Of a stretch of DNA of 35,967 nucleotides, positions 9,514 to 18,796 are shown in pieces. The DNA lies in assembly GCA_013153405.1 (NCBI GenBank), contig JAADEM010000086.1, positions 1 through 35,967 of the forward strand, written 5' to 3'. The notes beneath the pieces are model-generated. The model did not search any database. It had not been told where the DNA came from and was given only the letters and a program-made list of their open reading frames with translations. A program made the position numbers and the translations under genes. This DNA comes from Chlorobiota bacterium. GTDB lineage: Bacteria > Bacteroidota > Bacteroidia > Bacteroidales > Marinilabiliaceae. The first letter of the stretch is position 1; every line of letters begins with the position of its first letter.

Positions 9514-12384
9514 ATGATGCAAGCAAACTTTCTAAGCTCAATTGCCGGATTTTACACTTCTAAAACAGATTTCTCTTCTTATTGTTTCGTATTTCCGGGA
9601 AGAAGGACAGGTTTATTTTTCAGTAAATATCTGAGCTCATATATTTCCAAACCTGTATGGGCACCGAAGGTTATTACCATCAATGAACTTTTTGAAGAAT
9701 ACACAGATTACTCAACTGCCGATAACATTTCTCTTCTGTTCATTTTGCATTCTGTATACAACCGCGTTTTGCATAAAGAAATATCCTTCGATGATTTTAT
9801 TTCAATAGGAGAAACACTGATTAGCGATTTTGATGACATCGACAAACACCTTATTAATGCAAAACAGTTATATACTAATTTATCTGATATCAAACAACTC
9901 GACGATGATTATTCACATCTGACAAAAAAGCAGCTGGAAGCCATAAAAACATTCTGGGGAGCATTTAATACCGAAAAGTTTTCAACACATCAGAAAGAGT
10001 TTATTTCACTATGGGATAATCTTTATGAAATATACTCGGAGTTCCGAAAAGAACTGAAAAATAAAAATATGGTATACAGCGGTATGCATTACCGGAATGT
10101 TGCCGAAGATATTATCAATAACAAATTTAAAGGTTATGGATATGAAAAATTAATTTTTGCAGGTTTCAATGCTCTTACTCCGGCAGAAGATAAACTATTT
10201 GAATTTTTAAAAAACCATGCAAAAGCTGACTTTTTCTGGGACTATTCTGAATGGATAAATAACTTACCGGTTCCCAAAGGCAGTATTTCCGTAAAAAGTT
10301 CCGGCCCCGGATATTTCATAAAAGAAAATACTCTTAAATACCCTTCGCCTGAAGGATGGAAATTACCAATGAACGAACATACCGAATCGCAGGATATTAC
10401 TATCTCTCCGGTTTCAACATCAATGGATCAGCTTACTGTAATTAATGATTTTTTAAAGGAATCCGATAGGGCAAACATGAACACTGCCCTGGTCCTCACT
10501 GATGAAAACATGCTTCTGCCAGCCCTTTACGGTATACCTGAAAAAGTGGACCGTATAAATGTAACTATGGGGTATCCTCTTAAAAACACTCCTGCATACG
10601 GACTTATAGAACTTTTATTTGAACTTCAGCTCCGTCTTAGAGAAAGCAAAAACAATAAAGTATGGTTTCATCATAAACTTGTAACTCCGATATTACAGCA
10701 CCAATACATAACACTTCTGGAACCGGAACATTCGAAAGAACTTTTAACGTATATTATAAAAGAAAATTCATTGTTTCCCGAACAGAATGAATTACACATT
10801 AACAACCTGTTTACTCTCATTTTCAGAAAAATAAAGACATCAGAAGAGTTGTCAGAATACCTGAAAGAAATTTTGTATAAAATTGCAGGAGCATTAAGTA
10901 ACGAAAAAGGAAAAGAGATAGAAAGGGAGTTTTTGTACAATATTTATCAAACAATTGTAAGGTTAGACGATATCCTGAACGAATATACTGCCGATACTCT
11001 CCCGGAAACATGGTTCAGACTGTTGAAGAAACTACTCGAATACCGTACCGTTCCTTTTGAAGGGGAACCCCTTGGAGGTTTGCAAGTAATGGGAATACTT
11101 GAAACCCGGGCCCTCGATTTCGACAATCTCATTATACTTAATCTTAATGAGAATATTTTTCCGAAAACAACACCTGCGGCATCATTTATTCCATATTCAC
11201 TCAGAACAGGATTCGGATTGCCTACAATAGAGTATCAGGACAACATTTATTCTTACTATTTTTTCAGGCTTATACACAGAGCCAAAAAAGTGTCGCTGCT
11301 ATATACTACCGATACTGACGGAATGAAATCGGGAGAAATGAGTCGTTTTCTTTATTTACTAAATTACCTCTATCCTGTAAAGCCCAAACTGAAACAATAT
11401 AGAGAAGAGGTGACTCTGATTCCTTCTCCTGCCGTTAAAACCATTAAAAATAAAAATGTATTAAATGCTCTTAACGAGTTCTTAACAGGCCACAGGACGT
11501 TATCACCCAGTACTCTGTCAAAATACATGGAGTGTCCTATGCGATTTTATTATTCAAATGTAGCCGGCATAAAAGAACCCGAGGAGATAATGGATGAAGC
11601 CGATTCCAGAATATTCGGTAAAATATTCCACACTGCTATTGAGAATCTTTTCAGACCATTCATTGACAAGCAGCTATCCTCTGACTTAATTGATGCATTA
11701 ATACAAAACACTGCAAATACAGACAGGATAATTGAAGAGGCCTTCAAAAAAGAGATCTCTCCTTTTGATTTTCAAAAACATGGTTTTAATGACCTGTATG
11801 GTAATAATCTAATATTAAAAGAGGTAACAAAAAAGTATATTCTCGAACTCCTTGAAAAAGAAAAGAGTTATTGCCCATTTACAATTTCCGGGCTTGAATT
11901 AGATGTGGAAACCGAATTCTCTTTCGATAACAAAACAGTAAAAATAAAAGGAACAATTGACCGGATTGATAAAAAAGATAATATTATAAGAATTATCGAC
12001 TACAAAACCGGAAGTTCAAAAAATATCTTTTCAGATATTGACACATTATTCAGCAAAGAAAAACATTCCGATTTAAAAGCCATATTCCAGACTTTTCTGT
12101 ATTCATATATACTAAAAAAGGATAAGAATGATAGTGGAATTCTTTATTCCGCAGGCATTATCAATACCAAAGAGCTTTTCAATAAATCTTATACTCCTGA
12201 CATAAAAAGAGGAAACAGATCAAGCAATGCTAAAGAAATATATTTCAATGAGGTGGAAAGTGAGTTTGTGAAAAACATGAAGTTGTTACTTTCTGAGATT
12301 TTTGATCCCTCTGTTCCTTTTGAACAGGTATCCGATAAAAAGAAATGTGATTACTGTCCATACAAATCTATCTGCAGAAGATGA
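9514..12384 (+). CDS. AddB-like PD-(D/E)XK exonuclease with iron-sulfur cysteines
   Basis: Likely the nuclease subunit of an AddAB/RecBCD-type double-strand-break resection enzyme. The C-terminal third has the RecB-family nuclease residues: His706 (FGKIFHTAIE), Asp816 (GTIDRID), Asp829 and Lys831 (IIDYKTG). It also has the four AddB cysteines Cys674 (MECPMRFYY), Cys945, Cys948 and Cys954 with Cx2Cx5C spacing, which hold a 4Fe-4S cluster in known AddB. The N-terminal helicase-like domain lacks a Walker A motif: the expected place reads FPGRRTGLFFSKYL. The middle has a UvrD-like GLQVMGILETRALDFDNLIILNLNE. At 956 residues it is shorter than Bacillus AddB. No AddA-type helicase gene is adjacent. 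The ATG at 9514 is followed by a second ATG; either could be used. Confidence 0.8.
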   Translation: MMQANFLSSIAGFYTSKTDFSSYCFVFPGRRTGLFFSKYLSSYISKPVWAPKVITINELFEEYTDYSTADNISLLFILHSVYNRVLHKEISFDDFISIGETLISDFDDIDKHLINAKQLYTNLSDIKQLDDDYSHLTKKQLEAIKTFWGAFNTEKFSTHQKEFISLWDNLYEIYSEFRKELKNKNMVYSGMHYRNVAEDIINNKFKGYGYEKLIFAGFNALTPAEDKLFEFLKNHAKADFFWDYSEWINNLPVPKGSISVKSSGPGYFIKENTLKYPSPEGWKLPMNEHTESQDITISPVSTSMDQLTVINDFLKESDRANMNTALVLTDENMLLPALYGIPEKVDRINVTMGYPLKNTPAYGLIELLFELQLRLRESKNNKVWFHHKLVTPILQHQYITLLEPEHSKELLTYIIKENSLFPEQNELHINNLFTLIFRKIKTSEELSEYLKEILYKIAGALSNEKGKEIEREFLYNIYQTIVRLDDILNEYTADTLPETWFRLLKKLLEYRTVPFEGEPLGGLQVMGILETRALDFDNLIILNLNENIFPKTTPAASFIPYSLRTGFGLPTIEYQDNIYSYYFFRLIHRAKKVSLLYTTDTDGMKSGEMSRFLYLLNYLYPVKPKLKQYREEVTLIPSPAVKTIKNKNVLNALNEFLTGHRTLSPSTLSKYMECPMRFYYSNVAGIKEPEEIMDEADSRIFGKIFHTAIENLFRPFIDKQLSSDLIDALIQNTANTDRIIEEAFKKEISPFDFQKHGFNDLYGNNLILKEVTKKYILELLEKEKSYCPFTISGLELDVETEFSFDNKTVKIKGTIDRIDKKDNIIRIIDYKTGSSKNIFSDIDTLFSKEKHSDLKAIFQTFLYSYILKKDKNDSGILYSAGIINTKELFNKSYTPDIKRGNRSSNAKEIYFNEVESEFVKNMKLLLSEIFDPSVPFEQVSDKKKCDYCPYKSICRR

Positions 12385-12452
12385 TTTCCGAAGAACCGGT
12401 TAAATAACTACAAAATATTTAAGAGGCAAAAATAATACAGATATTTTAATGA

Positions 12453-13139
12453 CTAACCCTTATCGTCTTCCAATAAATCCGGACGTATTTTTCTGGTTCG
12501 TTCGAAAGCCTGTTTCTCTCGCCACTCTTCAATTTTTTTTTCATGACCACTCAGTAAAACATCCGGCACTTTATGCCCTTTAAATTCTGCCGGACGGGTA
12601 TATACAGGAGGACTGAGCAGATTATCCTGAAATGAATCTGTCAGAGCTGATGTTTCATCGGAAATAACACCGGGAATTAAACGTACAACAGCATCAATAA
12701 TTACGGCAGCAGCAAGTTCCCCTCCGGTAAGCACAAAATCACCAATAGAAATCTCTTTGGTTATATACAGATCCCTCACTCTCTGATCCACACCTTTGTA
12801 GTGCCCGCACAATATCATAACATTTCCTTTAAGCGATAATGTGTTTGCCAGTTTTTGATTAAAGACCTCACCATCGGGTGTAGTATAAATTATATCATCA
12901 TAAACTCTTTCACTCTTAAGTTTTTCAATCACCCGAGCAATCGGTTCAATACGCATAACCATTCCGGCTCCACCACCAAAAGGGTAATCATCAACTCTTT
13001 TGTGTTTATCTTCACTGTAATCCCTTATATCGTGAAAGTGAATCTCAACAAGCCCTTTATCAATGGCACGCTTCATTATCGATTCACTCAAAGGTCCTTC
13101 AAATATCCGGGGAAAAATAGTAAGAACATCTATTCTCAT
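12453..13139 (-). CDS. trmD: tRNA (guanine37-N1)-methyltransferase
   Basis: SPOUT methyltransferase that methylates G37 of tRNAs reading CNN codons, using S-adenosylmethionine, and prevents +1 frameshifting. The start at 13139 ([20 protein letters not shown]) is the family start; an in-frame TTG three codons upstream is less likely. Trefoil-knot motifs are present: [22 protein letters not shown] and [14 protein letters not shown] with IPGV. The C-terminal domain carries [20 protein letters not shown] and the lysine/arginine-rich tRNA-binding tail. At 228 residues the length is typical. It stands alone here rather than in the rpsP-rimM-trmD-rplS order known from other phyla. It converges with the AddB-like gene. 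Confidence 0.95.
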   Translation of the reverse strand: MRIDVLTIFPRIFEGPLSESIMKRAIDKGLVEIHFHDIRDYSEDKHKRVDDYPFGGGAGMVMRIEPIARVIEKLKSERVYDDIIYTTPDGEVFNQKLANTLSLKGNVMILCGHYKGVDQRVRDLYITKEISIGDFVLTGGELAAAVIIDAVVRLIPGVISDETSALTDSFQDNLLSPPVYTRPAEFKGHKVPDVLLSGHEKKIEEWREKQAFERTRKIRPDLLEDDKG

Positions 13140-13158
13140 ATCATACAAATATTTCTGA

Positions 13159-13166
13159 CAAAGTTA
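13159..13166 (-). promoter_or_regulatory. Possible -7 box for trmD
   Basis: On the minus strand TAACTTTG matches TAnnTTTG 20 bp upstream of the trmD ATG. No clear TTG is found at the -33 distance, so the call rests on one element and position. Confidence 0.3.
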
Positions 13167-13270
13167 GCAAAAACCAGGAATCCGGCATTTAAAATATGTA
13201 TATCAACAGTAAAGTAAGAACCTGACATGAGCATGATAAATTTTAAACACCCGGATTAATGAACACAGGA

Positions 13271-13318
13271 TAAAACAAAAAAACAGCGGGATAAATGACA
13301 AAACATCCATCCCGCTGT
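13271..13318 (-). terminator. Intrinsic terminator of the M3 peptidase gene
   Basis: A 10-bp perfect stem, ACAGCGGGAT paired with ATCCCGCTGT around a 16-nt loop, is followed on the minus strand by a run of seven T and then GTTTTA. It starts 17 bp past the stop codon. Confidence 0.8.
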
Positions 13319-13334
13319 ACTGTGCAAAAATATT

Positions 13335-15443
13335 TTAATTCAGAAGTCCTCTGTTTCGTAGTAATGGCTCAATCTCAGGCTCTCGTCCTCTGAAATCAAT
13401 ATACATTTTCATAGGATCTTCAATACCGTTTTTCTCCAGAATATTTTTTCTGTACGATTCTGCTGTAGCTTTATCGAAGATTCCATTTTCTTTAAATGCT
13501 TCAAATGCATCATTATCAAGTACAGCTGCCCATATATAACTGTAATAACCGGCATCATATCCTCCTATAATATGAGCGAAATATGTGGTTCTGTACCGTG
13601 GTTCAATTTCTGGTATAAGACCAATGCTGTTCAGATAATCTTTTTCAAATTTGTTGATATCATCAATATGAACAGGAGCTTCTAACGTATGATATTTAAG
13701 GTCCAGCATTGAAGCTGCCAGATATTCAACATTGGCAAATCCCTGATTGAACTTGCTAGCAGCATCCATTTTTTTGACCAGTTCTTCAGGAATTACTTCA
13801 CCGGTTTTGTAATGCTTAGCATAATGATTCAGAACTTCCGGCTGTGTAGCCCAATGCTCATCAATCTGAGACGGAAGCTCAACAAAATCCCATGCAATGT
13901 ATGTCGTATTATAACTGGCTTTATTGAAAAGGCCGTCAAGGCCGTGTCCGAACTCATGGAAGAGGGTTTCAACTTCATCCATACTCAATAAAGACGGAGT
14001 GTCTCCGGCAGGTTTTGTAAAGTTTGTAACAATAGTAACTATAGGCATCTCTTCCTTTCCGTTAATAACTCTGTGATCTTTGTATGAATCACACCAGGCT
14101 CCACCTCTTTTACTTTCACGCGGGAAAAAGTCAAGGAATAAAATTCCCAGATGTGAACCATCAGCTTCTTTAACTTCATAAGCTTCTGCATCGGGATGAG
14201 GAAGCGGTACATTATTCAAACGTGTAAAGGTAATACCAAACAGTTGTTGAGCATTCCAGAACACACCGTCACGCACATTAGACAACTCAAAATAAGGACG
14301 GACCTCTCCTTCATCAAGATTATATTTTGCCTTCCTGATTTTCTCGGCATAATACCACCAGTCCCATGACTGAAGTTTGAAGTTGCCGCCTTCTTTGTCA
14401 ATCATATCCTGCATCATTCCGGCCTCCTTTTTAGCCACCGGCAATGCGGCATCCCATATCTTGTAAAGAAGCTCATATGCTCTTTCAGGAGTTTTTGCCA
14501 TACGTGGTTCAAGAACCAATGAAGCATGATTTTTATATCCCAGAAGTTTTGCCTTGTCAGCCCTTAATGCTACAATTTCGGCAACAATTGCCTTATTATC
14601 ATGTTCATCATCATGGTTGGCTCTGGTTGTATAGTAATTGTAAAGTTTTTTCCGCAACTCCCTGTTTTTAGAATAGGTAAGAAACGGGTACATGCTCGGT
14701 CGCTGTACCGTATAAACCCACTTTCCGTCAAGGCCTGCAGCCTTGGCTTCGGCAGCTCCGGCATCTATTACACTTTGCGGAAGTCCTTCAAGGTCTTTTT
14801 CATCATCTATTACAATCTTGTATTTATTTGTTTCGGCAAGCAGGTTCTGATTAAACTTAACTTCAAGTTTCGATAGCTTCTGGTTTATCTCTTTAAGTTT
14901 TTCTTTATCTTCAGGTGACAAGTTTGCTCCGTTACGAACCAGTTCCTTGTAATGATTCTCCAGCAAATATTTCTCTTCATCTGTCAGTTTGTATTTATCC
15001 TGATTTTCATATACATACTTAATTCTTTCGAAAAGCTTAGGATTGAGGGATATTTCATCGAAATGAGCAGACAGTTTAGGAGACATTTCTGTCTGAACCT
15101 TTTGCAGTTCGTCGTTGGTATTAGCCGAAATCTGATTGTAGTAAACCTTAAGAACTTTTCTTAAAAGTTCGCCGGAATAATCAAGGGCTTTCAAAGTATT
15201 ATCCCAGGTTGGTTCTTCAGGGTTATTTACTATAGCTTCAATCTCCTTATTCTGCTCTTCCATTCCCTTTTCCATTGCCGGAATATAATGCTCCGGTTTT
15301 ATAGATTCAAAAGGCGGAATACCAAATGGTGTATTCCACTCGGTAAAGAATGGGTTTTGTTCTTCTTTTTTTGTTTCGGTACATTGTGTTGTTACCATAA
15401 TTAACAATACTAATAATAATGGAATGAATAAATATTTTTTCAT
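13335..15443 (-). CDS. dcp: M3-family zinc metallopeptidase, peptidyl-dipeptidase Dcp type, lipoprotein
   Basis: Thimet-oligopeptidase-family enzyme that removes C-terminal dipeptides from short peptides. In 702 residues the zinc site is LFHEFGHGLDGLF, with His496, Glu497 and His500, and the third ligand is probably Glu522 in FVELPSQIDEHW. The N-terminus is a signal peptide ending VTTQC (Cys21), so the enzyme is probably a periplasmic lipoprotein rather than cytoplasmic as in E. coli. The sequence after it, FFTEWNTPFGIPPFESIKPEHY, is the usual Bacteroidota Dcp start. It is flanked by its own terminator and lies after the dnaA terminator, so it appears monocistronic. OpdA-like activity cannot be excluded from motifs alone. 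Confidence 0.9.
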   Translation of the reverse strand: MKKYLFIPLLLVLLIMVTTQCTETKKEEQNPFFTEWNTPFGIPPFESIKPEHYIPAMEKGMEEQNKEIEAIVNNPEEPTWDNTLKALDYSGELLRKVLKVYYNQISANTNDELQKVQTEMSPKLSAHFDEISLNPKLFERIKYVYENQDKYKLTDEEKYLLENHYKELVRNGANLSPEDKEKLKEINQKLSKLEVKFNQNLLAETNKYKIVIDDEKDLEGLPQSVIDAGAAEAKAAGLDGKWVYTVQRPSMYPFLTYSKNRELRKKLYNYYTTRANHDDEHDNKAIVAEIVALRADKAKLLGYKNHASLVLEPRMAKTPERAYELLYKIWDAALPVAKKEAGMMQDMIDKEGGNFKLQSWDWWYYAEKIRKAKYNLDEGEVRPYFELSNVRDGVFWNAQQLFGITFTRLNNVPLPHPDAEAYEVKEADGSHLGILFLDFFPRESKRGGAWCDSYKDHRVINGKEEMPIVTIVTNFTKPAGDTPSLLSMDEVETLFHEFGHGLDGLFNKASYNTTYIAWDFVELPSQIDEHWATQPEVLNHYAKHYKTGEVIPEELVKKMDAASKFNQGFANVEYLAASMLDLKYHTLEAPVHIDDINKFEKDYLNSIGLIPEIEPRYRTTYFAHIIGGYDAGYYSYIWAAVLDNDAFEAFKENGIFDKATAESYRKNILEKNGIEDPMKMYIDFRGREPEIEPLLRNRGLLN

Positions 15444-15471
15444 ATCAGATGATTTAATGATTTAATGATTG

Positions 15472-15479
15472 CAAAACTA
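15472..15479 (-). promoter_or_regulatory. Possible -7 box for the M3 peptidase gene
   Basis: TAGTTTTG on the minus strand matches TAnnTTTG 28 bp upstream of the ATG. No -33 TTG is evident. A second TATTTTTG lies at 15568-15575 inside an imperfect palindrome (15563-15585). The leader contains the direct repeat gatttaatgatttaatgatt (15451-15470, period 8). Confidence 0.3.
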
Positions 15480-15660
15480 TAATAATTAAAAACATTTAAT
15501 ATGATTTTATTCATAATATTAACAATGAACTAAATATTACAAATAAATCTAACTAAAATATATCCGGCAAAAATATTTTTCCGGAGTACAGATTTAATTT
15601 TCTCTTACGAATATCCATGAAATATATTCACTATTATTCATCAAATACAACAGTTTATAA

Positions 15661-15688
15661 AACAAAAAAGGCATCCCGGAGGATGCCT
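15661..15688 (-). terminator. Intrinsic terminator of dnaA
   Basis: AGGCATCC and GGATGCCT form an 8-bp perfect stem with a 4-nt loop, followed on the minus strand by six T. It lies 28 bp past the dnaA stop codon. Confidence 0.8.
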
Positions 15689-15715
15689 GCATATGTTCTT
15701 TTTTTAAGAATATTT

Positions 15716-17143
15716 TCAAAACTTCAGTTTTGTTTCAATATCTTTAAGTTGCTTCTTAAATTCCTTATCCGTTTCCATAAGGTTATTAATAGTTTTGCAG
15801 GCATGCAGAACAGTAGCATGATCCTTATTACCTATTTTAGACCCGATAGATGCCAATGATGAGTTTGTTAATGTTTTGCTGAAATACATAGCAATTTGCC
15901 GAGCCTGAACAATTTCTCTTTTGCGAGTCTTCGACTGAAATGTACCCATTTCAAGACCATAATAATCACAAACTGTTTTCGAGATATGATCAACAGAAAG
16001 CTCCTTTTTCTCTTTCTTTACGAGTTTTTCAACAACCCTTTTTGCTGTTTCAAAGTTTATTTCTTCCTTGTTAAAAGTTGCATGTGCTAGTAACAGTACA
16101 AGAGCACCTTCCAGTTCCCTTATGTTATGTTCCACATTATTTGCTATATAGAAAATAACATCTTCAGGCATTTTCAAACCGTCGTTGTAAATTTTCTTTC
16201 TGAGTATAGCAACTCTTGTTTCGAAGTCAGGAGGAAGCAATTCTGCTGTAAGCCCCCATTTAAATCTTGAAAGTAATCTGTCTTCCAGCCCTTTCAACTC
16301 TACAGGTGGTTTGTCTGATGTAAGTATTAATTGTTTTTTTGCCTGATGAAGATGATTGAAAATATGAAAGAATATATTTTGAGTTCCGGTTTTTCCAGCA
16401 AGTTCATGAATATCATCTATAATCAGAACATCAATCATCTGATAGAAATTCAGAAAATCATTACGATTATTATTTCGTGTAGCTTCTGTATATTGCGTCT
16501 CAAACTTATTGGCACTTACATACAAAACAGTTTTTTCCGGTTTCTGCTTTTTTATTTCTATACCGATTGCCTGAGCTATGTGAGTTTTACCAAGACCTGG
16601 TTCACCGTATATAAAAAGCGGATTAAATGCTGTCATTCCAGGATCCATGGCAACCGCCATTCCTGCCGATTTGGCAAGACGATTACAAGCTCCTTCTACA
16701 AAGTTATCGAAAGAATATGCACTATTGAGCTGCGGATCAACATTGAGCTTTTTTATTCCCGGAATTACAAACGGATTTCTTATCGTAGGTCTTTCCTTTC
16801 CCGATGGTAGCGAAACCGGGCGGTTACGTAAATCTGTTTTATTACTGGTAGGTACATTTATTGTTGCCTGCTTTTTATTCGAATGGTTTTTATCCATTAC
16901 GACACTATATTCAAGCTTGGCATTCTCTCCAACTACCTTTTTCAATGTTTTTCCTAAAAGGTCGATAAACTGTTCTTCAAGATATTCGTAGAAAAACAGA
17001 CTTGGAACCTGAATTGTTAAAACATTGTTTTCAATCTTTTTGGGGATTATGGGTTCAAACCAGGTTTTATAACTGGTCTGAGGGATGTTATCTTTTATTA
17101 TTTTCAGGCAGTTTGTCCAAACAACATCATGGTTAGGTCTCAT
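15716..17143 (-). CDS. dnaA: Chromosomal replication initiator protein DnaA
   Basis: AAA+ initiator that binds DnaA boxes and melts oriC. Domain I (about 1-80; VWTNCLKIIKDNIPQTSYKTWFEP) is followed by a linker. Domain III has Walker A GEPGLGKTH (180-188), Walker B LIIDDIHEL (240-248) and the arginine-finger region LEDRLLSRFKWGL. Domain IV ends with the DNA-binding signature GNKDHATVLHACKTI (438-452). At 475 residues it is full length for Bacteroidota. dnaN and recF are not adjacent: an M3 peptidase gene lies downstream and an MCE gene upstream. The 314-bp upstream gap has no consensus TTATCCACA box, so there is no direct sign that oriC lies here. Confidence 0.97.
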   Translation of the reverse strand: MRPNHDVVWTNCLKIIKDNIPQTSYKTWFEPIIPKKIENNVLTIQVPSLFFYEYLEEQFIDLLGKTLKKVVGENAKLEYSVVMDKNHSNKKQATINVPTSNKTDLRNRPVSLPSGKERPTIRNPFVIPGIKKLNVDPQLNSAYSFDNFVEGACNRLAKSAGMAVAMDPGMTAFNPLFIYGEPGLGKTHIAQAIGIEIKKQKPEKTVLYVSANKFETQYTEATRNNNRNDFLNFYQMIDVLIIDDIHELAGKTGTQNIFFHIFNHLHQAKKQLILTSDKPPVELKGLEDRLLSRFKWGLTAELLPPDFETRVAILRKKIYNDGLKMPEDVIFYIANNVEHNIRELEGALVLLLAHATFNKEEINFETAKRVVEKLVKKEKKELSVDHISKTVCDYYGLEMGTFQSKTRKREIVQARQIAMYFSKTLTNSSLASIGSKIGNKDHATVLHACKTINNLMETDKEFKKQLKDIETKLKF

Positions 17144-17457
17144 TTTTTGTTCCGCTCTCTTTTAAATTTTTATTAATACTATTTTTCTTCCGTGAAACAA
17201 AATTTGTGAAAAAAATTGTGAAAAAAAAATGCTTATTCTCTTGATTTTTTAAATCCTATATTACTAAACTAATTTTCAGCCAGTTAATAACTAACAATCA
17301 CAAAGCCCTGATTTATTGTGCATTAAGCACAACATCAATATTAAAGAATCACATCATCAAATTTGTATGCCTTACAGAATAACCGATTGAGCAAAGAATA
17401 AAAAAAACTAAAAAAAAATCTTTTTTTATCAAAAAATGTATTTCGGTAATTAAGTGT
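17144..17457. other. AT-rich gap upstream of dnaA with short repeats
   Basis: No gene is visible. Contents are a tandem repeat TTGTGAAAAAAA (17204-17215 and 17216-17227, with a weaker third unit at 17192), an inverted repeat TTGTGC-N5-GCACAA (17316-17332), and long A/T runs at 17398-17430. The inverted repeat has the size of a dimeric operator. No canonical DnaA box and no TAnnTTTG box with a -33 partner were found. Confidence 0.45.
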
Positions 17458-18711
17458 TTAATTATTTATCTTGCGAATGGCTTTGTCGAGAGAAATTGGT
17501 CTTCCGTTTTCCAGAGCTATAATTTTGCAGTCAGGGTATTCGGCAGAAGCTTCTTTCAGCACCTGTTGTATGGTTTTATAGTCACGTGACTGCCCTATAG
17601 TATATATAAATTTCTTACCGTCGAAATCTTCAAATATTCTGTACTTATCGGCCACATCATATTTTTCAAGTTTCACAGGCGATTTAGACTCAAACAGTTT
17701 CACCTGAAAAACTATTCCTTTCATACCCCAGTTTTGTTCGTCAGGATAGTATGTTTTTCCAAAATCAACAGCAGAAAAGTGTACGTATTTTTTGGGCTGA
17801 TGTCTAACATCGAGCAATAGTCTGTTAAGGTTTGCAGAAGCATCAACAAGGTTATAATAAAGTTCTTTATCATTAAAGAGCATACCTAAACTACCTTCAC
17901 TTTCGTTTATACCCTGAAACATTTTTGTAGCTTGTATCAGACTTTTATTCAATTCCTGCAAAGTAACATCAAGTTCAACTTTGTTAATTTTGTCAGAAAA
18001 GCCTGCAAGGTTTGATAATGTAGTATCAAGATAAGGAGTCTGCCTGTTTAATGCTATCATAATTGAATCCATCCTTTTTAACATAGTGTTATACTCACCA
18101 CCTTCACCAAAAGCACCGGCAAAACTTCCGGTCATTTTTGATATATTATCAAGCGATTCATATAATTTTTCGATACTACCTTCAATGTTGTTTTTATTTT
18201 CACCTTTGAAAATCTGATTAATATTAAGAATGAGGGAATCAAAATTTACAATTAATTTTTCCGTTTTCTCTTTCAGGGGAAGTACTTCAATACTCAATTG
18301 ATCCTTAAAATCGCCTAAAACATATGTTCTTATTGTATCGCCCGGCTGTAGCATTTCCTTACTGTCACCTTCAACAAATTCAACACCTTTAGTTCCCATA
18401 AGATCTAGACTGTAGATTTTAGCCACGGAGTTTTTGGGAAATGAAATATCCTTTACGATATTAAATGTAACCAATAATTTATCATGTCTGGTAGGATGCA
18501 ATTCTACTTTACGTACACTTCCGATTTTAAGTCCCCTGTAATATATGGGATTTGCTTCGTCGAGGCCTGACACATTTGAATATATTCCATAATACTCAAC
18601 ACCACCGGAAAGTACATTACGACCTTTCAGGAAGTTCAATCCCCATCCTAAAATCATCAAAGCAACAATAGCAACTACACCTATTTTAATTTCTTTTTTG
18701 ATTATACTCAT
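17458..18711 (-). CDS. MCE/MlaD-family protein with C-terminal SPOR-like domain
   Basis: MCE proteins are periplasmic, membrane-anchored components of lipid transporters between inner and outer membranes. Residues 10-28 form the single N-terminal membrane anchor. About 36-113 is the MlaD domain (YYGIYSNVSGLDEANPIYYRG, then GTKGVEFVEGD). About 150-300 is helical and probably forms the trimeric or hexameric barrel region. Residues about 332-412 (KLFESKSPVK..., IYTIGQSRDYKTIQQ, IIALENGRPISLDKA) resemble the SPOR-like end of the neighbouring amidase, with a matching YxxGxxxDYxxIQxxL block. The permease and ATPase genes of such transporters are not in the window. It follows the amidase gene by 85 bp on the same strand, a common Bacteroidota order. 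Confidence 0.82.
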   Translation of the reverse strand: MSIIKKEIKIGVVAIVALMILGWGLNFLKGRNVLSGGVEYYGIYSNVSGLDEANPIYYRGLKIGSVRKVELHPTRHDKLLVTFNIVKDISFPKNSVAKIYSLDLMGTKGVEFVEGDSKEMLQPGDTIRTYVLGDFKDQLSIEVLPLKEKTEKLIVNFDSLILNINQIFKGENKNNIEGSIEKLYESLDNISKMTGSFAGAFGEGGEYNTMLKRMDSIMIALNRQTPYLDTTLSNLAGFSDKINKVELDVTLQELNKSLIQATKMFQGINESEGSLGMLFNDKELYYNLVDASANLNRLLLDVRHQPKKYVHFSAVDFGKTYYPDEQNWGMKGIVFQVKLFESKSPVKLEKYDVADKYRIFEDFDGKKFIYTIGQSRDYKTIQQVLKEASAEYPDCKIIALENGRPISLDKAIRKINN

Positions 18712-18796
18712 TTTTTATGCATTAGAAACTTTCTTTGCGATCTTTAAGTCGCATAACATTACAACAATATAACTATGTAAAAATACGAATAAGCCG

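Noticed and set aside
13335-15443. M3 peptidase as the missing gasdermin-activating protease
   Set aside because: It is 14 kb away, cuts dipeptides from short peptides and is a predicted lipoprotein outside the cytoplasm.
17144-17457. oriC upstream of dnaA
   Set aside because: AT-rich and repeat-bearing, but no TTATCCACA-type boxes; dnaN is not adjacent. Kept only as a repeat-containing gap.
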